Positions 1 to 7,315 of a stretch of DNA of 10,574 nt are shown here, piece by piece. Within the stretch, counting starts at the first letter, position 1. Every line of letters starts with the position of its first letter. A program made the position numbers and the translations under genes. Origin of the DNA: Euperipatoides rowelli. Lineage: Eukaryota; Onychophora; Udeonychophora; Euonychophora; Peripatopsidae. The stretch is taken from NCBI GenBank assembly GCA_003024985.2, contig PXIH01S0011383.1, one strand, 5' to 3'. The notes below the pieces were generated by a model. It had not been told where the DNA came from. It made no database searches and saw nothing but the letters and a program-made list of their open reading frames with translations.

Positions 1-1596
1 TCGTACCGTAGTCTGTCCATACCGCAAATAACCACGTCTAATAATCATCTGACACTCTCATTCAGAATTAAAAACTAACGCTAAAATTACCATCTGATCT
101 CAGTCACATTTCTACTGTACTCTCACTCTTATTCAGTTGCTCCCAGCCCTTTAAGCTAATGCAAAGGCCAAGATTCAGTTATAAAGCAATCAACTTCCTC
201 CCCCCCCCCTAGAGGAGACCATTCAGCTGTACATCATAAAAGCTCAGACTTAACACTACTAAAGAAACAATGACTGAAAACATGAGAGGGGAAGATTTTC
301 TAATTTTATAAGAAGCTCTTACTGGCTAGTTTAACAATAGAGTCAGAATTCTTGAAATAAACTTGTACTGCTACATCTTTTATTTAAATAATGTAAGGAC
401 AGACTCACGTTGCGGGGAAAATACCCGGTTATCACATGGCCCTTATATGTTTAAATAGCAGCACATTTAAACAACTTGGGTTGTCTACGTGTGTATGCCT
501 AGAAAACATCACTGAAAAGTAAAATGCATGACCTGGAAAAATAAAATAATGACATTAACAAAAGCAAAGAAAAAAAATTAATCAGATTCGGATGAAATAT
601 AAAGACTAAGGCATCCTCCCACTAATTAGGGTTTAAAAACTCTGCATGTTTATTCTTTAGGCAAAAATATTTCATGAAACAGATTGTAATAAATTGAGAT
701 TTTGTAAGAAAAAATAATATGGATCATTAACCAGCTAATAATTAATTCAAACAATATTGAAAAAAATATTAATAAAATATAAATTTCCTTAACCCTAAAC
801 CTGAAATAAAATAATAAAATTATTATGGCAAGGCAAAAATGCTTTATAAAAATTACTTGAAAAAAATATTTAAAATTTGTTTAGAGTGTACACTTTTTCA
901 GAATAAAAATTATTTCTTTGGTAAAAGTCTCTAGCTGCTTTTTGATGAAATTTTGACAGGTGGATGGCAGGAACAGTGTTTTTATGCTGCAATTGGTGAT
1001 TTGAATAACAATTGTAAAACAAAGAGCAAATTAAATAGTATTGAATAAATTTTGTGGAAGTTGAGTTGATAATTAACGAGACACTCTTGTGTTAATATTA
1101 TTTTTAGCGGATGACTGGATACACGGCTGAAGTAGACAGATTATATTTTACAGGATCTGAGTTTATTTTTCTCCAGACTGTGATTGATAACTAGCTGGTG
1201 GACTTCTGGAATATTTCTACCCATTTGGGCATAGTGACTCCCAGACAAGCCATAGTTACAAGATTTGAGTCCTGAACAAACTTTTAGTCATTTCACAGGT
1301 CTTTCATAAACTTTTTTTGTGGGTTTTTTGTTCATTTGCATGATATTGAAGAAAATATTGTCTCTTTAATTTAATTTGCTGAGAACAGATCATACAATCT
1401 TAAAACAGGAAGAATTCAGCAAGTAGACTCCGAGGTATAGTATGAAATAATTTGAACATAAAATTATACTGTATACAATGTAAAATATATTTTTTAAATC
1501 ACATAAATAGATAAACAATTTTGAACAATAATAATAAACAAGTTTACATATTTCTCTAATGCAATATAAGTAGAATATAAAAGCCAGCTCTTGTTT
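1..1596. other. Gene-free flanking DNA, host-like
   Basis: I find no reading frame of useful length, no RNA gene and no recognised transposon here. The sequence is AT-rich with many short A and T runs (for example 700-900 and 1440-1560), which is normal for animal intergenic DNA. About 900-1300 is less repetitive than the rest, but nothing in it identifies a function. The left edge of the viral element is not marked by any terminal repeat that I can see, so the boundary between host and element somewhere before 2060 is an inference. Confidence 0.6.
200..209. repeat. Poly-C run of 10 bases
   Basis: Ten consecutive C bases follow a short pyrimidine tract and precede TAGAGGAG. This is a simple homopolymer run of the kind that changes length easily. 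No function is claimed. Confidence 0.9.
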
Positions 1597-1905
1597 ACTT
1601 CCGATTCCTGTCTAAATCCAAGATGGCCGACTTCCGGTTCCTATTTTTTTACTGCAAATGATGTCTTTTACCGGAAATGACATCAGATTATGATGCATTA
1701 TGGGTTATATGTCCATCATAATGCATTGCAAAATCCAAGATGGCTGACTTCCGGTTCCTGTTTCTTAAAGATATAAAGGCTTTTTACTATGGTACTGGAA
1801 GTGACTAAATCCAAGATGGTGACTTCCTGTTCTATTGTCTGAGTTTCAGGCTTACCTCCCATACTGCATTTAAAAATCCAAGATGTCCAACTTCCAGTTC
1901 CTGTT
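1597..1905 (+). repeat. Degenerate interspersed repeat array with YY1/ETS-like motifs
   Basis: Four copies of a roughly 30-base unit start at 1614, 1731, 1807 and 1874, and a partial copy (its second half only) lies at 1597-1611. Each full copy begins AAATCCAAGATG, continues with a GACTTCC-like segment and ends GGTTCCT or a variant. Distances between starts are 117, 76 and 67 bases, so the core is repeated but the spacers are not constant. The first half resembles a YY1 site (AAGATGGC) and the second half is the reverse complement of an ETS site (CCGGAAGT). This could be a host repeat family or an eroded enhancer. I do not recognise a named family. Confidence 0.75.
1693..1726. repeat. 10-bp perfect inverted repeat inside the repeat array
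   Basis: ATGCATTATG at 1693-1702 is mirrored by CATAATGCAT at 1717-1726 with a 14-base loop. It sits in the spacer between the first and second YY1/ETS-like units. It may be a palindromic binding site or an eroded internal repeat. The arms are AT-rich, so the fold is weak. Confidence 0.6.
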
Positions 1906-2063
1906 TCATGTCATGGGTACATTACTAGAAATATGGGGTTTGAAGTCCTGTATAATTTGCATACGTCATAACTTAACATGTTAGGACATGCTGGGAGACA
2001 TGTTAGAACAGGTTGAAAGGTGGGAAAAGTGCAGACCACTATGAAAGCCTGAAGCTATCTCTT

Positions 2064-2210
2064 ATTGGCCCAAAAAATCTTGTGGGAGTTGAAGGCTCCA
2101 AAAAATGGAGGGATAGCCTCCATTGGCTAAAAAGCTAAGAATTATATTGGTCAATGCTTAAAGTATGACATGTTTCCATGCATTTGAATCTGTTCATAGC
2201 ATATAAAAGG
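2064..2210 (+). promoter_or_regulatory. Promoter-like block 1: ATTGG boxes plus TATA
   Basis: Three inverted CCAAT boxes (ATTGG at 2064, 2122 and 2146) are followed by a strong TATA sequence, TATAAAAGG, at 2202-2210. The first usable ATG codons follow at 2288 and 2293, about 85 bases later, which suits a short 5' leader for the small-gene block. The same CCAAT then TATA pattern recurs at 3253-3337 and 4202-4260, which strengthens the call. Activity is inferred from sequence only. Confidence 0.55.
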
Positions 2211-2292
2211 CCCATGAAATAATTATAAGTTACTACCTTCTCTATGTATAAACCCAATCATTAACATACATCAAGTAGAAGACATCAATGTT

Positions 2293-2505
2293 ATGTCAGT
2301 CGGAGAGATGGAGATCTTATTGAGCCAAGAGATAGACAGTATATTAGTGACATTGATGCAGAGTGAGATCACCAGTCTTGAGCAGCAAATCACCGCTCAA
2401 AGGGAAGTGATATTTCTTGCCACCAGGGAGAAATATAAATTAGAACAACAATTAGACCTCAAGAAAAAAGAACTTGATATGTATAAAATTAAATATTTTT
2501 TCTAA
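2293..2505 (+). CDS. Small coiled-coil protein, unrecognised
   Basis: A 70-residue frame starts at ATG 2293, five bases after another ATG at 2288. It is rich in Glu, Gln, Lys and Leu with a heptad-like spacing of hydrophobic residues from about residue 8 to 65, consistent with one long amphipathic coiled coil. The last residues (YKIKYFF) run into AT-rich DNA and may be read-through into an intron rather than a true C-terminus. It is the first gene after the TATA block at 2202. A GTGAG donor-like site at 2363 is in the right phase to join the acceptor at 2568-2569, so this frame may be an alternative first exon of the next gene. I do not recognise the family. Confidence 0.45.
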   Translation: MSVGEMEILLSQEIDSILVTLMQSEITSLEQQITAQREVIFLATREKYKLEQQLDLKKKELDMYKIKYFF

Positions 2506-2536
2506 GTGTATTATTTTATTATATGTTATATACTCA

Positions 2537-2569
2537 TTATTTTTTCTTTCTCTGTTTCATTATTTATAG
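2537..2569 (+). other. Probable 3' splice site (polypyrimidine tract plus AG)
   Basis: A T/C-rich tract (2538-2566) ends in TATAG at 2565-2569, a textbook acceptor. The downstream open frame has no ATG before its cysteine-rich part and could be entered here after a single base of a split codon. Read as protein, this stretch would give a hydrophobic segment. I prefer the intron reading because that frame has no ATG start, but a real membrane segment is not excluded. Confidence 0.5.
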
Positions 2570-3183
2570 AAAATTTCAAGCCCTTTAAGCCACAACCGGA
2601 AGTGATAACCATCACAGACTTACAGCCGCAATCACCAGCCGCACCCAGATGCCGAGACTGCAATGAATATGGAAATAATTTCATCCAGCAAGTGTTTTAT
2701 TGCATGAAGCATAAAATATGTGGGTATTCTGGCTATGATGATTTAGTGGTATAGAATTCTGACTATTGTGCCATCACCAATCATAACTATGATGAGTTTG
2801 CACAAAGATTACCTGAAGCCTATGATGTTACCCTATTACCATAACTAGACTCTGTATTTCCATCACTAGATTCCATATTACCATCACTAGACTCCATTTT
2901 ATCAACTCAAAATGAAATGGAATGTGCTTCTACATTAACTCCGAATGAGATAGCATCTAGCCAGGATGAATTACTATCCATACCGAATAATCAATCCATC
3001 CATAGATCATTACTGCCACCAAAAGTGATAAAAAGAAGTTACATTTTTAAATGTTATGATACCGCTTGTGATCAGCCTGAAATTGAAGGGACATATTTTT
3101 GCGGTGAACATTACCCGTGGAATCAATTGGGGCACCCAGAACTCTACAACAAATACTATGGGATTATAACCCCCATTAAATGA
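2570..3183 (+). pseudogene. Cysteine-rich protein with two C-C-C-H modules, broken by two stops
   Basis: One reading frame runs through this whole interval, interrupted only by TAG at 2752-2754 and TAA at 2842-2844. Near its start is a CRDC motif (C-x2-C) followed 13 residues later by C-x2-H (YCMKHK). Near its end is C-x4-C (KCYDTAC) followed 10 residues later by C-x2-H (FCGEH). Both modules have the order Cys-Cys-Cys-His with an aromatic residue just before the third Cys, and look like two related zinc-binding units. Between them lies a short Leu-Pro-Ser-Leu-Asp repeat. The final part, after ATG 2917, could still encode 88 residues. The family is unknown to me. Its position in the early block suggests a regulatory or host-interaction role, which is inference only. 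Confidence 0.5.
2836..2898 (+). repeat. Three 21-bp tandem repeats coding for a 7-residue unit
   Basis: Units at 2836-2856, 2857-2877 and 2878-2898 are each 21 bases and differ by a few substitutions. In the gene's frame each reads approximately as L/F-P-S-L-D-S-I/V, and in the first unit the Ser codon has become the stop TAA (2842). The repeat keeps frame exactly, so it expanded while the gene was coding. Confidence 0.8.
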
Positions 3184-3204
3184 CAAAAAATAGATATCCT
3201 ACTC

Positions 3205-3273
3205 ATGAAAAGAAAAAAGAAATGTGTTAAACCAAAAGCTAAAAAGTATCGACCAATCAAACCCAGGATGTAA
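3205..3273 (+). CDS. Very small, very basic peptide (22 residues), tentative
   Basis: ATG at 3205 opens a 22-residue frame that begins MKRKKK, contains KPKAKKYRP and ends at TAA 3271-3273. Eleven of the residues are Lys or Arg. It lies 22 bases after the previous gene and overlaps the first CCAAT box of the next promoter-like block. Such a sequence would act as a nuclear localisation or nucleic-acid binding peptide. It could equally be the last exon of the preceding gene or a chance frame. Confidence 0.25.
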   Translation: MKRKKKCVKPKAKKYRPIKPRM

Positions 3274-3337
3274 TGTGATTGGTTCAGGGGCACTAATTTT
3301 TTATCAACCAATCATATAAGAGATGACTGGTATATAA
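3253..3337 (+). promoter_or_regulatory. Promoter-like block 2: CCAAT boxes plus TATATAA
   Basis: CCAAT boxes occur at 3253-3257 and 3308-3312, and an inverted one at 3278-3282. TATATAA follows at 3331-3337. The sequence TTATCAACCAATCA at 3301-3314 is nearly identical to 4202-4215 in block 3 (one difference), showing that the two blocks share more than the bare boxes. The next gene starts at 3414, 77 bases after the TATA. Confidence 0.55.
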
Positions 3338-3381
3338 CGATCAAAAAAGTTTCTATCATATTATTTCACCGCTGATATTAC

Positions 3382-3417
3382 ATGAGTGTTATTACAAGTA
3401 CTGTTGAAGCATCATGA
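3382..3417 (+). other. Short upstream frame overlapping the next start (ATGA)
   Basis: ATG 3382 opens an 11-residue frame whose stop TGA (3415-3417) overlaps the ATG at 3414. This gives the ATGA stop-restart arrangement seen in compact viral transcripts. It may tune translation of the frame beginning at 3414, or be accidental. Confidence 0.3.
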
Positions 3418-3740
3418 GTTATTCCAACGTACCTGAAAATAAAAGTTCACTGCAACCTATGAATCATTATACGGATACACTCTATCAAGCGGGTGATGGA
3501 CATACCAATGATATATGGATTCACTTCGACCCTATCAACCATCTAATGGGAATAGATCATCCTCACCTCCGACTGCAGGAGCACACCCTGAAAGTAATAT
3601 TCCATTGGACTTTAATGAAATTCAAACATCTATTTATCTCCTTATATAAAAAATGGGAAAATTTTTAATTTCAAAGATCAATTAACTTATGAATGTTAGA
3701 ATCATATTAAATGTGTTTATGCCATAATGAAAGAACTGTA
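3414..3740 (+). pseudogene. Unrecognised small gene, frameshifted
   Basis: ATG 3414 opens a coding-like start (MSYSNVPENKSS) that reads well to about 3530. The reading then makes better sense in another frame from about 3533, where a Ser/Pro-rich stretch (SNGNRSSSPPTAG) is followed by a hydrophobic and acidic end at about 3640. A further shift near 3650 gives a short frame ending near 3710. The original 84-codon frame continues to 3668 but loses its protein-like character. The frame boundaries are judged by eye from composition. It sits directly after promoter-like block 2. No family is recognised and no catalytic motif is visible. Confidence 0.35.
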
Positions 3741-3855
3741 AAAGAAAATTGAACTCTCATACTCATCAACAAGGGTCTCTATTAATCATTTTAACTTTGT
3801 GCAGTATATACACCAGTGCATTTATTTTGATTTATTTGTATAAAGAAAAAAAAAA

Positions 3856-4131
3856 CAAACCTTAACCTCTGAAGAACTTAAATTCAAAGCTAAAAATGTA
3901 CTTAGTAAAAGACTATTACAATAGACTATATTTATGGCTTTAAATGAATCCGAAATGATTGCTAATGTTATTGATTACTATGTAAATAAATTTATTGAAA
4001 ATCCTCCTTTAGGCCTACATTCCATTTTTTTCTATGAAAGAAATGGAATTTATTCGCATGTTAAAAATAATAATAAGTTTTTATTTGAAGATGTTATTGA
4101 TCAATTAAATAAAAAAATTTCTTCTAGTTGA
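3856..4131 (+). pseudogene. Unrecognised small gene with one internal stop
   Basis: A frame readable from about 3856 (TSEELKFKAKNVLSKRL) meets TAG just before ATG 3934 and then runs 65 residues to 4131 without a break. The second half begins MALNESEMIANVIDYYVN and is rich in Asn, Ile and Lys, with a pattern that suggests alpha helices and no membrane segment. If translation starts at ATG 3934 the small protein is intact. If the upstream part belongs to it, the gene carries one stop. It lies in the small-gene block ahead of promoter-like block 3. I recognise no family. Confidence 0.4.
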
Positions 4132-4201
4132 AAATTAAAAACTACTTTGAAAATTGTANTTTGTTCTATTTCATTCCTAACACCCATTCACATTAAAAAT
4201 G

Positions 4202-4260
4202 TTATTAACCAATCAGAATTCAGTATTTTTTTCTTCTAGATTGTGTAGCAGGGTATATAG
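4202..4260 (+). promoter_or_regulatory. Promoter-like block 3: CCAAT box plus TATATAG
   Basis: A CCAAT box at 4209-4213 is followed 45 bases later by TATATAG at 4254-4260. The CCAAT surroundings match block 2 in 13 of 14 bases. Being the last such block before the integrase remnant and the packed structural genes, it could have driven the late transcript, which is an inference from order only. Confidence 0.5.
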
Positions 4261-4355
4261 ATACTTATGAACTTCATTTTATTTGATTAGTTATCAAACT
4301 ATGCTACGTATCAGACATATAAAAATTAAACTTATATGCTGGAGGTGTAATAAAA

Positions 4356-4499
4356 ATGGAAAATCAATGGATAGAAAAATACCTCCGAATAAGCCCGTTT
4401 CACGGGCATCAAACATTTTTTTGTTTAAGCCCATTATACAGGCATCAAACATTTTTTTTGTTTTGTTCTTTTGCAGAATCCACACCACTTAAAATTTAG
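4356..4499 (+). CDS. Short frame made mostly of a 12-residue repeat, tentative
   Basis: ATG 4356 opens 47 residues (MENQWIEKYL at the start) ending at TAG 4497-4499. The middle consists of two copies of a 12-residue unit, seen as SPFHGHQTFF then SPLYRHQTFF, encoded by the repeat at 4391-4463. The stop codon is immediately followed by AATAAA (4500-4505). The opposite strand is also open across 4294-4488, so either strand or neither may be coding. Its function is not known. Confidence 0.25.
   Translation: MENQWIEKYLRISPFHGHQTFFCLSPLYRHQTFFLFCSFAESTPLKI
4391..4463. repeat. Two tandem copies of a 36-bp unit with internal palindrome
   Basis: Copy 1 (4391-4426) and copy 2 (4427-4463) both start AAGCCC and share GGCATCAAACATTTTTTT. 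In copy 1 GCCCG and CGGGC form a perfect 5-base stem around a 5-base loop, while copy 2 has lost the symmetry. The unit length is a multiple of three in copy 1 and one base longer in copy 2 (one extra T), so the plus frame changes only after the second copy. Confidence 0.8.
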
Positions 4500-4505
4500 A
4501 ATAAA
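4500..4505 (+). terminator. AATAAA polyadenylation-type signal
   Basis: AATAAA follows directly on the stop codon at 4497-4499. It could end the transcript of the small-gene block. Such hexamers are common by chance in AT-rich DNA. Confidence 0.25.
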
Positions 4506-4567
4506 CCTGTTAGATGGCGCTGTTATTGGTGCCTTGGGAACATACTATTCCAAATAGTATATAGGAT

Positions 4568-4863
4568 TATAACCCTGAACAAGTAGGCAGTCTATCATGG
4601 AAACAAGCCTTCAATCGGGGCATACAAGAAGACACAGCATATAATAAATCAAAATTTAATGATTGGTTTGAAACGCAAGATGCGTATACTTTACATAAAC
4701 CTGTTAGGAAAAATTTTAAAAGAATGACAATTTCAAGCGGACTTAGTAGATCTAAAAAATATTTCCAAATATAATTCAGGTTTTAAACATTTATTGACTT
4801 GTATTGATGTTTTTTTCCAAATATGCTTCATCCTTTAACTCTTGGTTATGGGAAAAGACTTGA
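4568..4863 (+). pseudogene. Truncated retrovirus-type integrase (F54H12.3-like), N-terminal part
   Basis: The integrase would insert the viral genome into host DNA by strand transfer. The plus frame from 4568 has the typical start of the integrases carried by these elements, including WFETQDAYTLHKPVRKNF at about 4663-4716. After a shift near 4727, QADLVDL supplies the first acidic residue of the D-D-E triad (GAC at 4740-4742). It continues through HLLTCIDVF, and an extra T in the run at 4810-4816 breaks the frame at the point where core-domain residues should continue. A stop TAG at 4562 precedes it and a stop lies at 4861-4863. The second Asp and the Glu are absent, as is the C-terminal half, so it cannot work. 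Recognition rests on motif recall, not on a search. Confidence 0.75.
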
Positions 4864-4869
4864 TAAATT

Positions 4870-5751
4870 ATGACTCATTTTTATATTACCTTACCTTCCA
4901 ACAATTGTATAGAATATTATCCTGAGAATAAACCACAAAATTTTAAAATTAAACTTTNAAAGACATTAGATTTAACAGGAGTCAATTATGAAGTAGGAAT
5001 GGCTGAAATTCAATATCCACAAACTTGGTATACTATAAATGAAAATAATAATTAAATTTATTTTCTTTATAAATATGAATTAGATAGTATCAGTATACAT
5101 GTTAAAAAATTTAATATCCCTGTAGGGATCTATACTACTATTTAAAAGAAATTATAGATGCTATTAATAAAGGTATTAAATCTACTCATTTTGAATTCAA
5201 CCTTTTAGTTTTAAAACATTTATTAACGAAAGCTATACTAAACTCAGCCTTAATAGATCTGGAAAAATTTATACTTTTTCAGAATTACAACTCTCTCAAC
5301 ATGTTGCAGACTTCTAGGATTTGCAGAAGCTAAAGTAATTGAATTTAAAAAATACACCCTATATTGAAATGGTGACTTCATTGATTAGTACTAAGAAACA
5401 AAATTTAACTAGATTTTTCTATAAGGATTTCAAACAGATGAAAATAGTAAGTACTTATCCCAGTGATATAAATAGAGGCATGTAAAGTTTATTTCTTTAT
5501 TCTGATGTCATTAACCGACAAGTAGTAGGTGATACACATGCTTCGCTTCTTTGTACTATACCCATACACACTAAAAAGCAAAATTTCAGGATCAATAAAA
5601 TATTTGATATCCCTCATTATTTACTTGTACCTAGACAATTATTTGACATTAAAAAAATAAACATCAGGGACAACACAGGAGCTCCAATCCTATCAGTTAT
5701 GGAAAAGTTTTAGTAAAACTTCATTTTCATCATTCACCCTATTTTGAATAA
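4870..5751 (+). pseudogene. Conserved structural-type protein of adinto/Polinton-like elements (penton candidate)
   Basis: ATG 4870 starts a gene that can be followed through several frames to TAA 5749-5751, about 290 codons. The first 61 codons are open (MTHFYITLPSNN, later VGMAEIQYPQTW). Further recognisable pieces are FNIPVGIY at about 5106-5132, EIIDAIN near 5150, RLLGFAEAKVIEF near 5310-5346, YPSDINRG then SLFLYSDVI around 5457-5513, and INIRDNTGAP near 5660-5690. Breaks include TAA 5053-5055, a shift near 5140, TAA 5483-5485 and further indels. N at 4958 leaves one codon unread. I recognise the pattern as a protein regularly found beside PX-like and F54H12.2-like genes. The penton or minor-capsid role is inferred from length and position. 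It overlaps an upstream frame by ATGA and ends two bases before the next gene. Confidence 0.65.
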
Positions 5752-5753
5752 TC

Positions 5754-6179
5754 ATGACTTATCCCTATATAGACTATTAGGATAGACAAGTAGGTGATGG
5801 AGATTTTGATGTATTCCGAGGAAGTCCACTAAAGTATGGCTACGGCTTGGGATCCTTTTTTAGTAGTTTATTTAGAAAAGTAGTCCCTCTAGTGAGTAAA
5901 GGAGTAAGATACGTAACACCTAAATTAGCTAAAGCCGCTACTGCATTGAAAACTCATAACACAGCAAAAGATGTAGCTAGTGGTGTCATGCAAGATATCG
6001 GTCAAAAAATTTCATCACTCATCACTATACAAGAAGGTGAGAGCAGAAAAAGAAAAAGAAGATCTCACTTGACTAAAAAGAATAAAAAGAGACGTTCATG
6101 TTCGGAAGCATCATTATTAAAAAGATTTCATAAGAGTCAGAAGAAGAGGAAATCTACCATTAAAAATATATTCTTATAA
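5754..6179 (+). pseudogene. PX / pVI-like membrane-active basic virion protein
   Basis: ATG 5754 opens a 141-codon gene with one stop (TAG 5778-5780) after eight residues; the rest to 6179 is open. After an acidic lead (QVGDGDFDVF) comes YGYGLGSFFSSLFRKVVP, a Gly-Leu start followed by an amphipathic helix, the hallmark of adenovirus pVI/pX-type proteins and the PX proteins of Polintons. The C-terminal half is strongly basic with several nuclear-localisation-like clusters (RKRKRR, KKNKKRR, KKRKST). The likely role is membrane lysis during entry and condensation of DNA in the particle. It begins two bases after the preceding stop and ends three bases before the next ATG. Apart from the early stop it is the best-preserved gene of the element. 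Confidence 0.7.
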
Positions 6180-6182
6180 AAA

Positions 6183-7314
6183 ATGTCTTTAATCAATCAT
6201 TCCTGCGAGTGTGCTAAATCTGAATTGGATCTATTTACCGTACCAGGGATGCAAACATCCATTTTAAAAGGCCAATGGGTGGAGTATATCACCGTATCTT
6301 CCCTCGCATCATCGGCACATATCGATTTCCTCATTTAAGCGAGCAGTGAACAATATATAGATTTAAACCATACAAGACTTTACGTTAATGTAAAATTGTG
6401 GATGGGAAAGGTGAAGATTTAAAACCGGAAAATAATGTAGTCCCGATCAATTTATTACTTCATTCCTTATTCAATGAAATTAGTGTGACTATGATTGATA
6501 CCATCATCTTCCACACCAACCCAAACTACCCTTATCGAGCTCTCATTGAAACATTATTGAATTATGGAGAAGATGCTATCACTACACAACTTACCAATGC
6601 ATTATTTTTTAAAGATACCACAGGAAACATGCACACTGTAGATGCTAGAAATGATGGCTTCAAAAAAAGAAGTAATTTTTTTAAAAACAGTAAAAGTGTG
6701 TAACTCATGGGCCCTATTCATAGTGATATATTTTTTCAATCTAAATATTTACTTAATGGAGTAAATATGAAATTGCGTTTGAATAGAAATAGAAATACAT
6801 TTTGTTTAATGACAAGTGAAGTAGCTGAAGCATATAAATACAAATGGAATAATGTAAATTATATGTACATAAAGTGATCATCTCCCCTTCAGTTCTATTA
6901 GGTCATGCTCATGCATTATTAAAAGCATTGACTAAATATCCTATGGACCGTACTGTATGTAAAACGATTTACATCCTGGCAGGCATGCATAATACAACTG
7001 AAGATAATTTATTTTTTGGACAAATTCCTAAACATCTAGTTCTAACCTTTGTGGATAATGCAGCTTTCAATGGTGATTATAAAAAAGAATCCGTTTAATT
7101 TTCAACATTTCGATTTAAATTATCTAGCCTTATATTTAGATAATGACAGTATCCATTCAAACCTCTATAATTAGATTACAATAATAATCAATATCTTAAT
7201 GCCTATGATACTATTTTCAGTGGTACCGGAAAAATGTTTAAGGATGTTGTAGGTATTATCACTCGTGAAGATTATCCTAGTGGCTACACACTAAATCAAA
7301 CAAAATTACTGTAG
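6183..7314 (+). pseudogene. F54H12.2-like protein (capsid candidate), broken and C-terminally short
   Basis: ATG 6183 starts a frame whose early residues (HSCECAKSELDLF) are characteristic of proteins labelled F54H12.2-like in animal genomes. It meets TAA at 6336-6338, shifts by one base near 6395, and stays readable to TAA 6701-6703 (PYRALIETLLNYGEDA near residue 120). The same frame then continues through MGPIHSDIFFQSKYLLNG and LRLNRNRNTFCLM, shifts near 6860 (PSVLLGHAHALLKAL follows) and again near 7090 and 7170, where AYDTIFSGTGKMFKD and EDYPSGYTL end the recognisable part. The usual C-terminal segment is not visible. The family is uncharacterised in annotation; a capsid role is my inference from its constant company with PX-like and PolB genes. 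Confidence 0.7.
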
Positions 7315-7315
7315 C

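Noticed and set aside
2506-2570. N-terminal membrane segment of a small protein
   Set aside because: The frame begins at GTG with no ATG and the hydrophobic stretch coincides with a polypyrimidine tract ending in AG, so an intron end explains it better.
4294-4488. Open frame on minus with repeated MFDA units
   Set aside because: It starts at GTG, not ATG, and its repetitive look comes from the 36-bp DNA repeat. The plus frame from ATG 4356 is an equal or better candidate, so I did not call the minus frame as a gene.
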